Assembly: GCF_007097525.1 (NCBI RefSeq)
Contig: NZ_VKDD01000003.1
Location: forward strand, 1-64,000
Source of the DNA: Thalassomonas sp. M1454
GTDB taxonomy: Bacteria; Pseudomonadota; Gammaproteobacteria; Enterobacterales; Alteromonadaceae
Reading direction: 5' to 3'
DNA: 64,000 bases
Notes under the pieces: model-generated
Told to the model about the DNA's origin: nothing
The model's database searches: none
Seen by the model: the letters and a program-made list of their open reading frames with translations, nothing else
Position numbers and translations under genes: made by a program
Part shown: positions 8,165-17,581 of the stretch, piece by piece
Position numbering within the stretch: position 1 is the stretch's first letter
Layout of the letters: each line of letters begins with the position of its first letter

Positions 8165-9772
8165 GTGGCTAAAATAACGAGTAAAATTAATGTCCGCAGC
8201 CAAGATTTTTCTGATAATGCTGCTTATATGCAAGTACAGGTTGATGACCTGACTGAAAAACTAAATACAATTAAATTAGGTGGGGGAGAAAAAAGCCGAG
8301 AGCGCCACTTAAGCCGAGGTAAATTATTACCTCGTGATCGAGTTTATAACTTATTAGATGCCGGCTCACCTTTTCTTGAGTTTTCACAATTAGCTGCCGA
8401 CGATGTATACCCAGATAATGTACCTGCAGCAGGTATTATTACAGGTATTGGCCGTGTTGGCGGTCAAGAGTGTTTAATTATTGCTAATGATGCAACAGTA
8501 AAAGGTGGTACTTATTACCCACTAACGGTAAAAAAACATTTACGTGCCCAAACGATAGCTCAAGAGAATAATTTGCCCTGCATCTATTTAGTTGATTCAG
8601 GTGGCGCAAACCTGCCAAATCAAGATGATGTATTTCCAGATAAAGAGCATTTTGGTCGTATTTTCTTTAACCAAGCGAATATGTCAGCACAAAATATCCC
8701 ACAAATAGCCGTTGTTATGGGATCTTGTACTGCAGGAGGTGCATATGTACCAGCTATGGCCGATGAATCGATTATTGTTAAAGAGCAAGGGACTATCTTT
8801 TTAGCTGGCCCTCCTTTAGTTAAGGCAGCTACCGGGGAAGTTGTGAGCGCTGAAGATCTTGGCGGTGCCGACGTTCACTGTAGAACCTCTGGTGTTTCAG
8901 ATCATTATGCACAAAATGACCACCATGCGCTGCAACTGGCAAGACAAGCAGTAAGTAATTTAAACCGAGTAAAACCGGTGCAAATGAAAATTGAACAAGT
9001 ACAAGAGCCAGCATACGATCCAAAAGAGATCTACGGCATTATTCCAAAAGATCCTCGCCAACCTTACGATGTAAGAGAGGTTATAGCTCGCGTTGTAGAT
9101 GGTAGTGAATTCGATGAATTTAAAGCCCTTTATGGCTCAACCTTAGTCTGTGGTTTTGCCCGTATTCATGGCTACCCTGTTGGAATTGTTGCCAACAACG
9201 GTATTTTATTTGGTGAGTCAGCCGAAAAAGGTGCTCACTTTATAGAGCTTTGTGCACAACGAAAAATCCCATTAGTATTTTTACAAAATATCACTGGTTT
9301 CATGGTTGGTAAACAATACGAAGCTGGCGGTATTGCTAAACATGGCGCGAAAATGGTGAATGCTGTCGCTTGTGCGAAAGTACCTAAGTTTACCGTATTA
9401 ATTGGCGGTAGTTTTGGTGCAGGTAACTACGGCATGTGTGGTCGAGCTTACGACCCTCGCTTCTTATTTATGTGGCCAAATGCTCGTATTTCAGTAATGG
9501 GCGGCGAACAAGCAGCTGGCGTATTAGCACAAGTTAAACGCGACCAAAAAGCTAAAAATGGTGAAGATTGGTGTGAAACTGACGAAGCCAACTTCAAAAA
9601 ACCAATTATTGATGTGTATGAAAAGCAAGGTCATCCATATTATGCCTCTGCCCGCCTTTGGGACGATGGCGTAATTGACCCAAGTGAAACTCGACAAGTA
9701 TTAGGTTTAGCTATTTCTGCATCATTAAATAAAGAAATCGAAGAAACACGCTTCGGTGTCTTTAGAATGTAG
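8165..9772 (+). CDS. liuB: Methylcrotonyl-CoA carboxylase, carboxyltransferase (beta) subunit
   Basis: 535-aa carboxyltransferase subunit that moves CO2 from biotin on LiuD to 3-methylcrotonyl-CoA. Two crotonase-like carboxyltransferase halves are visible: the N half with [16 protein letters not shown] and SGGANLP, and the C half with [25 protein letters not shown] and [20 protein letters not shown]. The MCC-type signature favours this over propionyl-CoA carboxylase. The start is GTG at 8165 with an AAGG Shine-Dalgarno 8 nt upstream. Eight bases separate it from liuC. Confidence 0.94.
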   Translation: MAKITSKINVRSQDFSDNAAYMQVQVDDLTEKLNTIKLGGGEKSRERHLSRGKLLPRDRVYNLLDAGSPFLEFSQLAADDVYPDNVPAAGIITGIGRVGGQECLIIANDATVKGGTYYPLTVKKHLRAQTIAQENNLPCIYLVDSGGANLPNQDDVFPDKEHFGRIFFNQANMSAQNIPQIAVVMGSCTAGGAYVPAMADESIIVKEQGTIFLAGPPLVKAATGEVVSAEDLGGADVHCRTSGVSDHYAQNDHHALQLARQAVSNLNRVKPVQMKIEQVQEPAYDPKEIYGIIPKDPRQPYDVREVIARVVDGSEFDEFKALYGSTLVCGFARIHGYPVGIVANNGILFGESAEKGAHFIELCAQRKIPLVFLQNITGFMVGKQYEAGGIAKHGAKMVNAVACAKVPKFTVLIGGSFGAGNYGMCGRAYDPRFLFMWPNARISVMGGEQAAGVLAQVKRDQKAKNGEDWCETDEANFKKPIIDVYEKQGHPYYASARLWDDGVIDPSETRQVLGLAISASLNKEIEETRFGVFRM

Positions 9773-9780
9773 AGGTGATT

Positions 9781-10587
9781 ATGTCTTTAGAGCAAACAAA
9801 GCAAAATAAAGTACTAGTAGATATTAACGCTCAAGGTGTTGCTATCGTTACTTTAAATAACCCTGATAAGCATAATGCGTTTGATGATGAAGTCATCAGT
9901 CAACTCACAGAAATATTCACTACTATTGCCAATAACGAAAACGTGCGAGTGATGGTATTAGCATCAAATGGTAAAAGCTTTTCTGCAGGTGCTGACTTAA
10001 ATTGGATGAAGCGCATGGCAGGATATTCTTATCAAGAGAATCTGCAAGACGCCAATGCCTTAGCCAACATGCTAAAAATACTAAACTTTTTACCTGTAAC
10101 CACAATTGCTAAAGTTCAAGGTGCTGCTTTTGGCGGCGCTGTTGGCTTAGTAAGTTGTTGTGATATTGCCATAGCAAGTAGCAAAGCGAGCTTTTGCTTA
10201 AGTGAAGTAAAGCTAGGCTTAATACCGGCAACCATTAGTCCGTATGTAGTTAATGCTATGGGCTTAAAAGCGAGCCGTCGTTATTTTCAAACAGCGGAGC
10301 GTTTTTTTGCTGATAAAGCTCAACATATTGGTTTAGTTGATGAGGTCTGTGACCCACAAGAGTTAGATTTAGCAGTAGATAAAGTAATAGCTACGTTACT
10401 GCAAAATAGTCCTGCTGCAGTAAAGCAGGCAAAACAACTTGCTTTCGATGTTGCATACCAACCAGTTAATGATGATTTACTAGCAGAAACGTCAAAGCGC
10501 ATTGCCGCTATTCGCGTATCAGATGAGGGCCAAGAAGGTTTAACTTCATTTTTTGAAAAACGCCCTGCTGCTTGGATAAATAAATAG
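9781..10587 (+). CDS. liuC: Methylglutaconyl-CoA hydratase
   Basis: Crotonase-family enzyme that hydrates 3-methylglutaconyl-CoA to HMG-CoA. The oxyanion-hole segments GKSFSAGADLNWMKRM and GAAFGGAVGLVSCCDIAIA, and the subfamily motif FCLSEVKLGLIPATISPYV, are present. I choose ATG 9781 (268 aa) because AGAGG is well placed before it. A GTG two codons upstream is possible but less well placed. Tightly packed between liuB (8 nt) and liuD (12 nt). Confidence 0.92.
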   Translation: MSLEQTKQNKVLVDINAQGVAIVTLNNPDKHNAFDDEVISQLTEIFTTIANNENVRVMVLASNGKSFSAGADLNWMKRMAGYSYQENLQDANALANMLKILNFLPVTTIAKVQGAAFGGAVGLVSCCDIAIASSKASFCLSEVKLGLIPATISPYVVNAMGLKASRRYFQTAERFFADKAQHIGLVDEVCDPQELDLAVDKVIATLLQNSPAAVKQAKQLAFDVAYQPVNDDLLAETSKRIAAIRVSDEGQEGLTSFFEKRPAAWINK

Positions 10588-10599
10588 GAACACAAAAAG

Positions 10600-12606
10600 A
10601 TGTTTACTAAAATACTAATTGCAAACCGTGGTGAAATTGCTTGTCGCGTAATTAAAACGGCTCAACAAATGGGCATTCTAACTGTCGCGGTATACTCTGA
10701 CGCCGACGCTGACTCTTTACATGTTTCTATGGCCGATGAAGCCATATACATTGGCGGGTCGCCATCTCGAGAAAGTTACCTTTTAGGCGATAAGGTAATT
10801 GAAGCAGCTAAACGAACCGGTGCACAAGCAATACATCCGGGTTATGGTTTTTTATCTGAAAATGCTGATTTTTGTCGCAACTGTGCCAAAGAAAATATTG
10901 TATTTATTGGCCCACCAGTACCTGCGATTGAAGCTATGGGCTCTAAGTCTGCAGCTAAAGTTATTATGGAAAAAGCCAATGTACCTTTAGTACCTGGCTA
11001 CCATGGTGAAGATCAATCACCGGCAATAATCAAAAAAGCCGCTGATGATATGGGATACCCAGTTTTACTTAAAGCGACCGCTGGTGGTGGCGGTAAAGGT
11101 ATGCGCCAAGTATGGTCTGCAAGCGAGTTTGACGAAGCATTAGCTGCAGCTAAACGAGAGTCACTATCATCATTTGGTGACGACACTATGCTTGTTGAAA
11201 AGTACTTAACTCAACCACGCCATGTTGAAATTCAAGTGTTTTGTGATAATCATGACAACGCAGTATATTTATTTGAACGTGACTGTTCAGTTCAACGCCG
11301 CCACCAAAAAGTTATTGAAGAAGCACCTGCACCAGGCATGACTGCAGAGCTACGTAAACAAATGGGCGAAGCAGCAATTCAATCTGCAAAAGCTATTGGT
11401 TATCAAGGTGCTGGTACAGTTGAGTTTTTATTGGATGTGGATGGCTCATTTTACTTTATGGAAATGAACACACGCTTACAAGTAGAGCATCCAGTAACCG
11501 AGATGATCTCCGGCCAAGATTTAGTTGAGTGGCAATTACGCGTTGCTGCTGGTGAAGTACTGCCATTAGCGCAAGATCAATTAAAACTTAATGGTCATGC
11601 TTTTGAAGCTAGAATTTATGCTGAAGACCCAAACAATGACTTCTTACCAGCAACAGGTAAATTAAGTTACTTACAAACACCTATTGAAAGCGAGCATGTA
11701 CGAATAGATACTGGCGTGCGTCAAGGCGATGAGGTAAGTGTCTTTTACGACCCTATGATTGCGAAATTAATCGTTTGGGGTGAAAATCGCGAAAAAGCCT
11801 TACAGTTATTAGCTAAATCTTTAATGGAATATCGCATTAAAGGTGTCACTACTAATATAGACTTCCTTTATAACCTAGCAACCGCTAAGCCGTTTGTTGA
11901 AGCAGACTTAGATACAGGTTTTATTGAAAAGCACCATGACTTAATATTCCATGAAGATGAACAAACTTTAGCGGATGAATTGCCAATTGCAGCCTTGTAT
12001 TTAGTATTGGCTCAAGCAGAAGCTGCAAAAGTACAAGCACAAACAACCAATGACCCGCACTCGCCATGGAATGCAACCAATGCATGGCGCTTAAATGAGG
12101 CCGATGTTCATACCTTCGAACTTGAACATAACGACGTAATTTATCCGGTACAAGTTGAAGAAAAACGTAAAGGTAGCAGCACTTACTACCTGATCAGCGT
12201 TGCCGGTAAAACTACAGACTGCCAAGGTAGAATAGAAGGAGATACATTATTTGCTAATGTAAACGGCTATCGTTTTAGTGCTAGTGTCGGAGAAAACCAA
12301 GGCCAATACAGTTTATTTAGACAAACTGGGGTTATTCATTTTTCTAAAGTAATTCCTGATTATGGAGATGCCGGAGCAGATGATGCTGCGGGTGGTTTAA
12401 CCGCACCAATGAACGGCACTATGGTTACTTTATTATGTGAAGTAGGCGAAGCAGTTAAAAAAGATCAACCATTACTTATTATGGAAGCAATGAAAATGGA
12501 GCATACCATTCGTGCGCCAAGCGATGGTAGTGTCAGCGAGTTTTATTTCAATGTCGGTGATATGGTTGATGGTGGTGCTGAGCTATTAGCATTTTCGGAG
12601 GCTTAA
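10600..12606 (+). CDS. liuD: Methylcrotonyl-CoA carboxylase, biotin (alpha) subunit
   Basis: 668-aa biotin carboxylase/carrier fusion. The N-terminal biotin carboxylase domain starts FTKILIANRGEIACRVIKTA; the ATP-grasp glycine loop is KATAGGGGKGMR near 161-172, with EMNTRLQVEHPVTE near 288-301. The C-terminal biotinyl domain carries Lys632 in EAMKMEH. It charges biotin with bicarbonate for LiuB. The stop TAA abuts the ATG of liuE with no spacer. Confidence 0.95.
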   Translation: MFTKILIANRGEIACRVIKTAQQMGILTVAVYSDADADSLHVSMADEAIYIGGSPSRESYLLGDKVIEAAKRTGAQAIHPGYGFLSENADFCRNCAKENIVFIGPPVPAIEAMGSKSAAKVIMEKANVPLVPGYHGEDQSPAIIKKAADDMGYPVLLKATAGGGGKGMRQVWSASEFDEALAAAKRESLSSFGDDTMLVEKYLTQPRHVEIQVFCDNHDNAVYLFERDCSVQRRHQKVIEEAPAPGMTAELRKQMGEAAIQSAKAIGYQGAGTVEFLLDVDGSFYFMEMNTRLQVEHPVTEMISGQDLVEWQLRVAAGEVLPLAQDQLKLNGHAFEARIYAEDPNNDFLPATGKLSYLQTPIESEHVRIDTGVRQGDEVSVFYDPMIAKLIVWGENREKALQLLAKSLMEYRIKGVTTNIDFLYNLATAKPFVEADLDTGFIEKHHDLIFHEDEQTLADELPIAALYLVLAQAEAAKVQAQTTNDPHSPWNATNAWRLNEADVHTFELEHNDVIYPVQVEEKRKGSSTYYLISVAGKTTDCQGRIEGDTLFANVNGYRFSASVGENQGQYSLFRQTGVIHFSKVIPDYGDAGADDAAGGLTAPMNGTMVTLLCEVGEAVKKDQPLLIMEAMKMEHTIRAPSDGSVSEFYFNVGDMVDGGAELLAFSEA

Positions 12607-13515
12607 ATGGCGTCATTATTACCAAAGCAAGTAAAGATTGTTGAAGTTGGGCCACGCGATGGCCTGCAAAATGAGGCAACATTAATTAGCGCCGATGACA
12701 AAATATCCTTAATTGAACAACTTGCTAACGCAGGTGTTAGTTACATTGAAAGCGGTAGCTTTGTATCACCTAAGTGGGTGCCGCAAATGGCTACATCAAC
12801 AGATGTCTTTAATGGTTTAAAGCGCCAACAAGGTGTTACCTACGCAGCGCTTACCCCTAACCTAAAAGGTTATGAAGGTGCTGTTGCAGTCAATGCTGAT
12901 GAAGTAGCTATCTTTGGCGCAGCGTCAGAATCGTTTAGCCAAAAGAATATTAACTGCTCAATTGATGAGTCCCTAGAGCGCTTCATTCCAGTTATAGAAG
13001 CGGCAAAAAAACAAGGTTTGAAAGTTCGCGGTTATGTATCTTGTGTCGTTGGCTGCCCTTATGAAGGTGATATTGAACCTAAGCAAGTAGCAAAAGTTGC
13101 TAAGCAATTATTTGATATGGGCTGTTATGAAATATCTCTTGGCGACACTATAGGTGTTGGCACGCCAGATTCTGTGCAAAAAATGCTAACTGCAGTAAGC
13201 AAAGAAGTGCCTATGGCTAAGCTGGCTGTACATTTTCACGATACCTACGGACAAGCATTAACTAACATATATGCAGCACTTAACTTAGGCGTAAGCGTAA
13301 TTGATAGTGCGGTAGCTGGTTTAGGTGGTTGTCCGTATGCTAAAGGGGCATCAGGTAATGTCGCTACCGAAGATGTAGTTTACCTATTAAATGGTTTAGG
13401 TATAGAGCACGGCATCAATTTTAATAAGCTATTAGAAGCCGGTTGGTTTATTGCTGATAAATTAGGTAAAGCACCTATTTCTAAAGTATCAAATGCCATA
13501 CGCGCAAAACAATAG
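12607..13515 (+). CDS. liuE: Hydroxymethylglutaryl-CoA lyase
   Basis: Cleaves HMG-CoA to acetoacetate and acetyl-CoA, the last step of leucine degradation encoded here. The 302-aa TIM barrel has the N-terminal [11 protein letters not shown] metal/substrate motif, metal ligands in [10 protein letters not shown], and the signature cysteine loop [14 protein letters not shown]. It begins directly after the liuD stop. No acetoacetyl-CoA synthetase or CoA-transferase follows, so acetoacetate activation must be encoded elsewhere. The operon ends at a hairpin 23 bp downstream. Confidence 0.95.
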   Translation: MASLLPKQVKIVEVGPRDGLQNEATLISADDKISLIEQLANAGVSYIESGSFVSPKWVPQMATSTDVFNGLKRQQGVTYAALTPNLKGYEGAVAVNADEVAIFGAASESFSQKNINCSIDESLERFIPVIEAAKKQGLKVRGYVSCVVGCPYEGDIEPKQVAKVAKQLFDMGCYEISLGDTIGVGTPDSVQKMLTAVSKEVPMAKLAVHFHDTYGQALTNIYAALNLGVSVIDSAVAGLGGCPYAKGASGNVATEDVVYLLNGLGIEHGINFNKLLEAGWFIADKLGKAPISKVSNAIRAKQ

Positions 13516-13537
13516 TTCACCATTAAGTTCATAATCT

Positions 13538-13572
13538 AAGTAGAGGGAAGTATTTACTTGCCTCTACTTTTG
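13538..13572 (+). terminator. Terminator of liuABCDE
   Basis: Arms AAGTAGAGG (13538-13546) and CCTCTACTT (13561-13569) pair perfectly. An inner AAGT/ACTT extends the stem beyond a single G/G mismatch. A short T stretch follows. Confidence 0.75.
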
Positions 13573-13661
13573 TCTAATTTCCAAGCTAGCGCTTTACATA
13601 AAATCGAATATCTATCATTATTAAACTATAGGTAAAAATAATTCTATAAAGTTGTTAGTAG

Positions 13662-14813
13662 ATGGTTGTAAAGAAAAGCTACAAAGGATGTAAAACGGCA
13701 CTATTACTTACCGGTGGTGGCGCAAGTGCGGCTTATCAAGTTGGTGTGTTAAAAGCCATAACCAAGTTTATGCCTCGCAATCATGGTATTCCCTTCCCTA
13801 TTATTTCTGGTACTTCTGCAGGAGCAATTAATGCAACCACTTTAGCCTGCTATGCCTCTTGCTTCCATTTAGGTATGCGCCGTTTGGAGTATATTTGGAA
13901 CAACCTCCATACTGATCAAATTTATGATAGTAGTAGTAGCAAGGTTTTTGGCCATATTATTAAAAGTATTTTAGGCAGTTATCAAGCTGGCTACGCTGCA
14001 AAAAAACCGGCTAGTTTATTAAATAACGACCCTTTACGCCGCTTATTAACGCAAGTGGTCGATTTTAAAAGAATAGATGGCAATATAGCCAATGGCTATT
14101 TATCTTCAATTGCAATTACTGCGGCAAGTTATACTAGCGGAGACTCGATAAGTTTTTACCAAGCGGATAAGTCTATTGCCCCTTGGCAACGTTCCAAACG
14201 CCGAGGTATTCAAACTCAGTTAAATACTGAACATTTAATGGCATCTTCTGCCATACCATTTATATTTCCTTCAGTAAAAATCAAAAAAGAACACTATGGC
14301 GATGGCTCAGTAAGTCAATTATCACCTCTAAGTACCCCTATTCATTTAGGAGCGGAGAAGATCTTTATTATTGGTGTTGAGCAACCGAGTCAGCAAATTC
14401 ACCATGCGGTAGATTTTCATAAACCACCAAGTAGTGCATCAATTGCGGGTCATTTAATGGATACCGTATTTACCGAAGCGCTTAATAGTGATTTAGAAAG
14501 AATGCATAGGGTCAATGACACCGTTAAGTTAATTGATAAGGACGTTCTAGCGCAGCAATCAACACTTAAGCAAGTTGACAGTTTTGTATTAAACCCTACT
14601 AAGAATTTTCATGTATTGGCCAATGATCATTACGATGAATTAACTTGGGCCCTGCGCTTAATATTGAGAATGATGGGCGCAAAGAAAGACGCTGAAACAA
14701 CGCTCACCTCATACATAATGTTTGAAAAAAATTATTGTAAAAAGCTTATTGCCGCTGGATTTGATGATGCAATGGAGCAAGAAAGCCAAATAAGAGAATT
14801 CTTGAATATTTAA
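13662..14813 (+). CDS. Patatin-like phospholipase
   Basis: 383-aa patatin-fold acyl hydrolase, probably acting on phospholipids. The oxyanion glycine motif LTGGGASAAYQVGVL spans residues 16-30, the nucleophile elbow GTSAG has Ser52, and the catalytic dyad Asp214 lies in YGDGS. There is no signal peptide, so it is probably cytoplasmic or membrane-associated. A C-terminal extension beyond about residue 270 has no recognisable domain. It stands alone between the liu terminator and a convergent lipocalin gene. Confidence 0.85.
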   Translation: MVVKKSYKGCKTALLLTGGGASAAYQVGVLKAITKFMPRNHGIPFPIISGTSAGAINATTLACYASCFHLGMRRLEYIWNNLHTDQIYDSSSSKVFGHIIKSILGSYQAGYAAKKPASLLNNDPLRRLLTQVVDFKRIDGNIANGYLSSIAITAASYTSGDSISFYQADKSIAPWQRSKRRGIQTQLNTEHLMASSAIPFIFPSVKIKKEHYGDGSVSQLSPLSTPIHLGAEKIFIIGVEQPSQQIHHAVDFHKPPSSASIAGHLMDTVFTEALNSDLERMHRVNDTVKLIDKDVLAQQSTLKQVDSFVLNPTKNFHVLANDHYDELTWALRLILRMMGAKKDAETTLTSYIMFEKNYCKKLIAAGFDDAMEQESQIREFLNI

Positions 14814-14865
14814 TAATCAGGCGTTTATCATCTTAGCGGCATAAAATCTTGATAGCATGTAAGTG

Positions 14866-15390
14866 CTAGTCTTGTTCAACTAATATTATCTCATCAGTAT
14901 CAAAGCCAATAGATTTGGACATTGCCATAAACTTATCTAACACTTTTGGTGATACCTTAGATGTGCGTGATAATAACCATAAATAGTCTAAATTAGGGCC
15001 CGAAACAAACGCATATTGATAGTTTTCATGCTCTAATTCAAAAACTATATAAGAACCATAAAACGGACCAAAAAAAGAAACCTTTAAATAACCTTGATCG
15101 CTTTGGCCAACAAAAGCAGCTTTGCCTTCGGCTTCTTGCCATTCTTCATCATCATAAGAGTAACCACGATTAACGACTTTTACGCCACCATCTTCTTTAA
15201 GGCTATATTGAGCTGTTACCTTACTTAGCCCCCTTTCAAAAGAATGGTCCAAACGGGCAATTTCATACCAAGTCCCTAAATATCTACTCAGCTCAAAGTT
15301 TGAAACAGGCTTTACACCTTTAGGTATTCCTACGCAGCTACAAAGTAACAAGAGACTTGATAGAAATAAGACACGTTTAAAGTTAATCAA
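14866..15390 (-). CDS. blc: Outer-membrane lipocalin (Blc-like lipoprotein)
   Basis: 174-aa bacterial lipocalin. The N-terminus is a lipoprotein signal ending in LLLLCSC. The lipocalin signature GTWYEIARLDHSFERG lies near 40-55, and the C-terminal strand motif YLWLLSRT near 135-142. The family binds lipids/fatty acids at the outer membrane under stress. The start must be TTG (15388-15390), because no ATG precedes the signal peptide; GGAGG lies 8 nt upstream. That TTG follows the antiporter stop codon with no gap, so the pair is coupled. Confidence 0.87.
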   Translation of the reverse strand: MINFKRVLFLSSLLLLCSCVGIPKGVKPVSNFELSRYLGTWYEIARLDHSFERGLSKVTAQYSLKEDGGVKVVNRGYSYDDEEWQEAEGKAAFVGQSDQGYLKVSFFGPFYGSYIVFELEHENYQYAFVSGPNLDYLWLLSRTSKVSPKVLDKFMAMSKSIGFDTDEIILVEQD

Positions 15391-17358
15391 TTAAGGCCCC
15401 TCCTGCAGATAACGCTCTATACGCTCAACCCGTCTTGGTTTACCTTGTAAAATTACCGTATCTTGAGCTTGTAAAACAAAACTTGGATGAACTTCATTAA
15501 ATTCATCATCCCCTCGACGTATTGACGCTATATCAACCCGTCTTCGAGTGATATCAAGGTCCTTCAACGCTCGGCCATTTGCCCAAGCATCGTCGGTTAA
15601 AAGAATTGCATGCACAAATTCACGTTGCTCTATTGCATCAGCGCTCATATCAGTATCTACACCAGGATAAAAACCATGTAGTCTATGGTAATGACTTTTA
15701 CGTTCAGTTTGGATCCTGCGAATAACTCGAGAAAATGGCACTCCAGTTAGATTCAATACTTGTGATACAAGCATCAAGCTACCTTCTAAGGATTCAGGAA
15801 CAACTTCATTAGCGCCAGCTTCTTTTAAAGCAACTAACGCATCATCATTGCGTGTTCTTACTAGGATTTGTACATCTGTTGAGATCGAGCGAACTTTTTG
15901 TACCACATCAAGTGATTGCTCCGCCGCTCCGTATGAAATAACCACTAACTTAGCTTCTTTCAAATTGGCTGCAGCAAGTATCTCCGTTTGACGAGCAGAG
16001 CCAAACAATACATTTTCGCCGGCCTCCCTAGACTCACTTACGCGTAGGGGATCAATATCGATAGCAACAAATTCTATTTTTTCTTGCTTTAAGAATCGAC
16101 TAACCGTTTGCCCTACTCGGCCAAAACCACAAATAACAACATGATCAGATAAATTTTTACTAACGTTTTGTTGCTCTAAATCGATCTCTTGTTGCTTACC
16201 ATCATAAGATAAAGAAACGGCCCACTTACGTGCGTTCTTGATCATATACGGCGTTAATGCCATTGAAATAATACCAGAGCCTAATAGTATAGAAGTTACT
16301 TCTGTGGTTAAAACATCGACATTGGCAGCTAAAGAAATTAATACAAAACTAAATTCGCCCATTTGCGCCAGCATAAAAGCCGAAGCCCAAGCATCTTTAG
16401 ATGACTCACCTGCCTTTACTGCTAAATAACGAATAATCGCTATTTTTATTAACATAAAGCCAATCACTAAGATTGCTATTGTACCTGGTGAAGTGATTAA
16501 TAAACTCGGATCAAGCTTCATCCCTACCGTAATAAAAAACAAGCCAAGTAGAATATCTCTAAACGGTCTTATATCAGCCTCGAGTTGGTGCTTATATTGA
16601 CTTTCACCTAGCATCATCCCAGCTAAAAATGCACCAAGAGCCATTGATAACCCGAAAAACTGAGTAAGTGCTGCTGCCATTAAAGTAACAAGCAAGGTTG
16701 ACAATACAAAGAGTTCATCGGTGCGTACTTGCGCTATTTGATTAAACAATCTAGGTAGTAACCATTTACCCACAGATAATAATAAGGCAACAACAAACAC
16801 ACCTTTGAGTAAGGCAAAAAGTAATGCCAATAGCATTGAGCTATCACCATTATCAGATAAAAATGGAATGATAATTAATAAAGGTACAACGGCGATGTCT
16901 TGAAATAATAAGATAGCAACAGATATTTGCCCCGACTTTCTCTTGATTGAACCTGAGTCATTAAGTTGTCTGATAACAATAGCCGTTGACGACAAAGCTA
17001 ATGCGCCACCAATAACCAATGAAACCTCAATACTAAAACCTAGAAGTAGAGAAATGACTAAAAAAGCGAGTAGAGTCAGAAGAAATTGTTTTGAGCCAAC
17101 CCCCATAACTAAATGCCGCATGGCAAGCAGTTTTGGTAAAGAGAATTCCAAACCTAAGGTAAATAATAAAAACACTATGCCTAGCTCAGCAAAATGTTCA
17201 TAGTTAAGGTGATTACCCGTTAAGCCAAGTCCGTATTCGCCAACAATAGTACCCGCAACTAAGTATGCAAGAATAGCTGGTAAGTGAAGTTTCCTGAATA
17301 TCCAAACGGTAAAAACAGCGGCAACAAGAATAGCAAGAATTTCAAAAAAATGGCCCAC
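15391..17358 (-). CDS. CPA2-family cation:proton antiporter with TrkA-N domain (KefB/KefC-like)
   Basis: 655-aa inner-membrane protein. About 12-13 hydrophobic segments fill residues 1-380. A Rossmann NAD-binding RCK/TrkA-N domain begins at HVVICGFGRVGQTV (about 405), and a TrkA-C domain covers the last ~85 residues. This is the build of Kef potassium efflux systems, but glutathione gating cannot be read from the sequence, and no KefF/KefG ancillary gene is adjacent. It is immediately upstream of, and coupled to, the lipocalin. Confidence 0.87.
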   Translation of the reverse strand: MGHFFEILAILVAAVFTVWIFRKLHLPAILAYLVAGTIVGEYGLGLTGNHLNYEHFAELGIVFLLFTLGLEFSLPKLLAMRHLVMGVGSKQFLLTLLAFLVISLLLGFSIEVSLVIGGALALSSTAIVIRQLNDSGSIKRKSGQISVAILLFQDIAVVPLLIIIPFLSDNGDSSMLLALLFALLKGVFVVALLLSVGKWLLPRLFNQIAQVRTDELFVLSTLLVTLMAAALTQFFGLSMALGAFLAGMMLGESQYKHQLEADIRPFRDILLGLFFITVGMKLDPSLLITSPGTIAILVIGFMLIKIAIIRYLAVKAGESSKDAWASAFMLAQMGEFSFVLISLAANVDVLTTEVTSILLGSGIISMALTPYMIKNARKWAVSLSYDGKQQEIDLEQQNVSKNLSDHVVICGFGRVGQTVSRFLKQEKIEFVAIDIDPLRVSESREAGENVLFGSARQTEILAAANLKEAKLVVISYGAAEQSLDVVQKVRSISTDVQILVRTRNDDALVALKEAGANEVVPESLEGSLMLVSQVLNLTGVPFSRVIRRIQTERKSHYHRLHGFYPGVDTDMSADAIEQREFVHAILLTDDAWANGRALKDLDITRRRVDIASIRRGDDEFNEVHPSFVLQAQDTVILQGKPRRVERIERYLQEGP

Positions 17359-17581
17359 AACATCCCTTAAATATAATTAAATACAAAAAATCGTCTTAAG
17401 TTAGCTTTATTGTGCAGGAGCACAAAAAAAACAACAACATCCTATTAACAATTTTACTTTATCATTTTTGCTGATAAATCTCATAAAATTCTTTAGAACA
17501 TTAGCGAATTAGCTAAACACATTCCATACTGAATGAATGTACAAAAAAATATATCGTTAATTGGGAACACTGAAGTGAACT

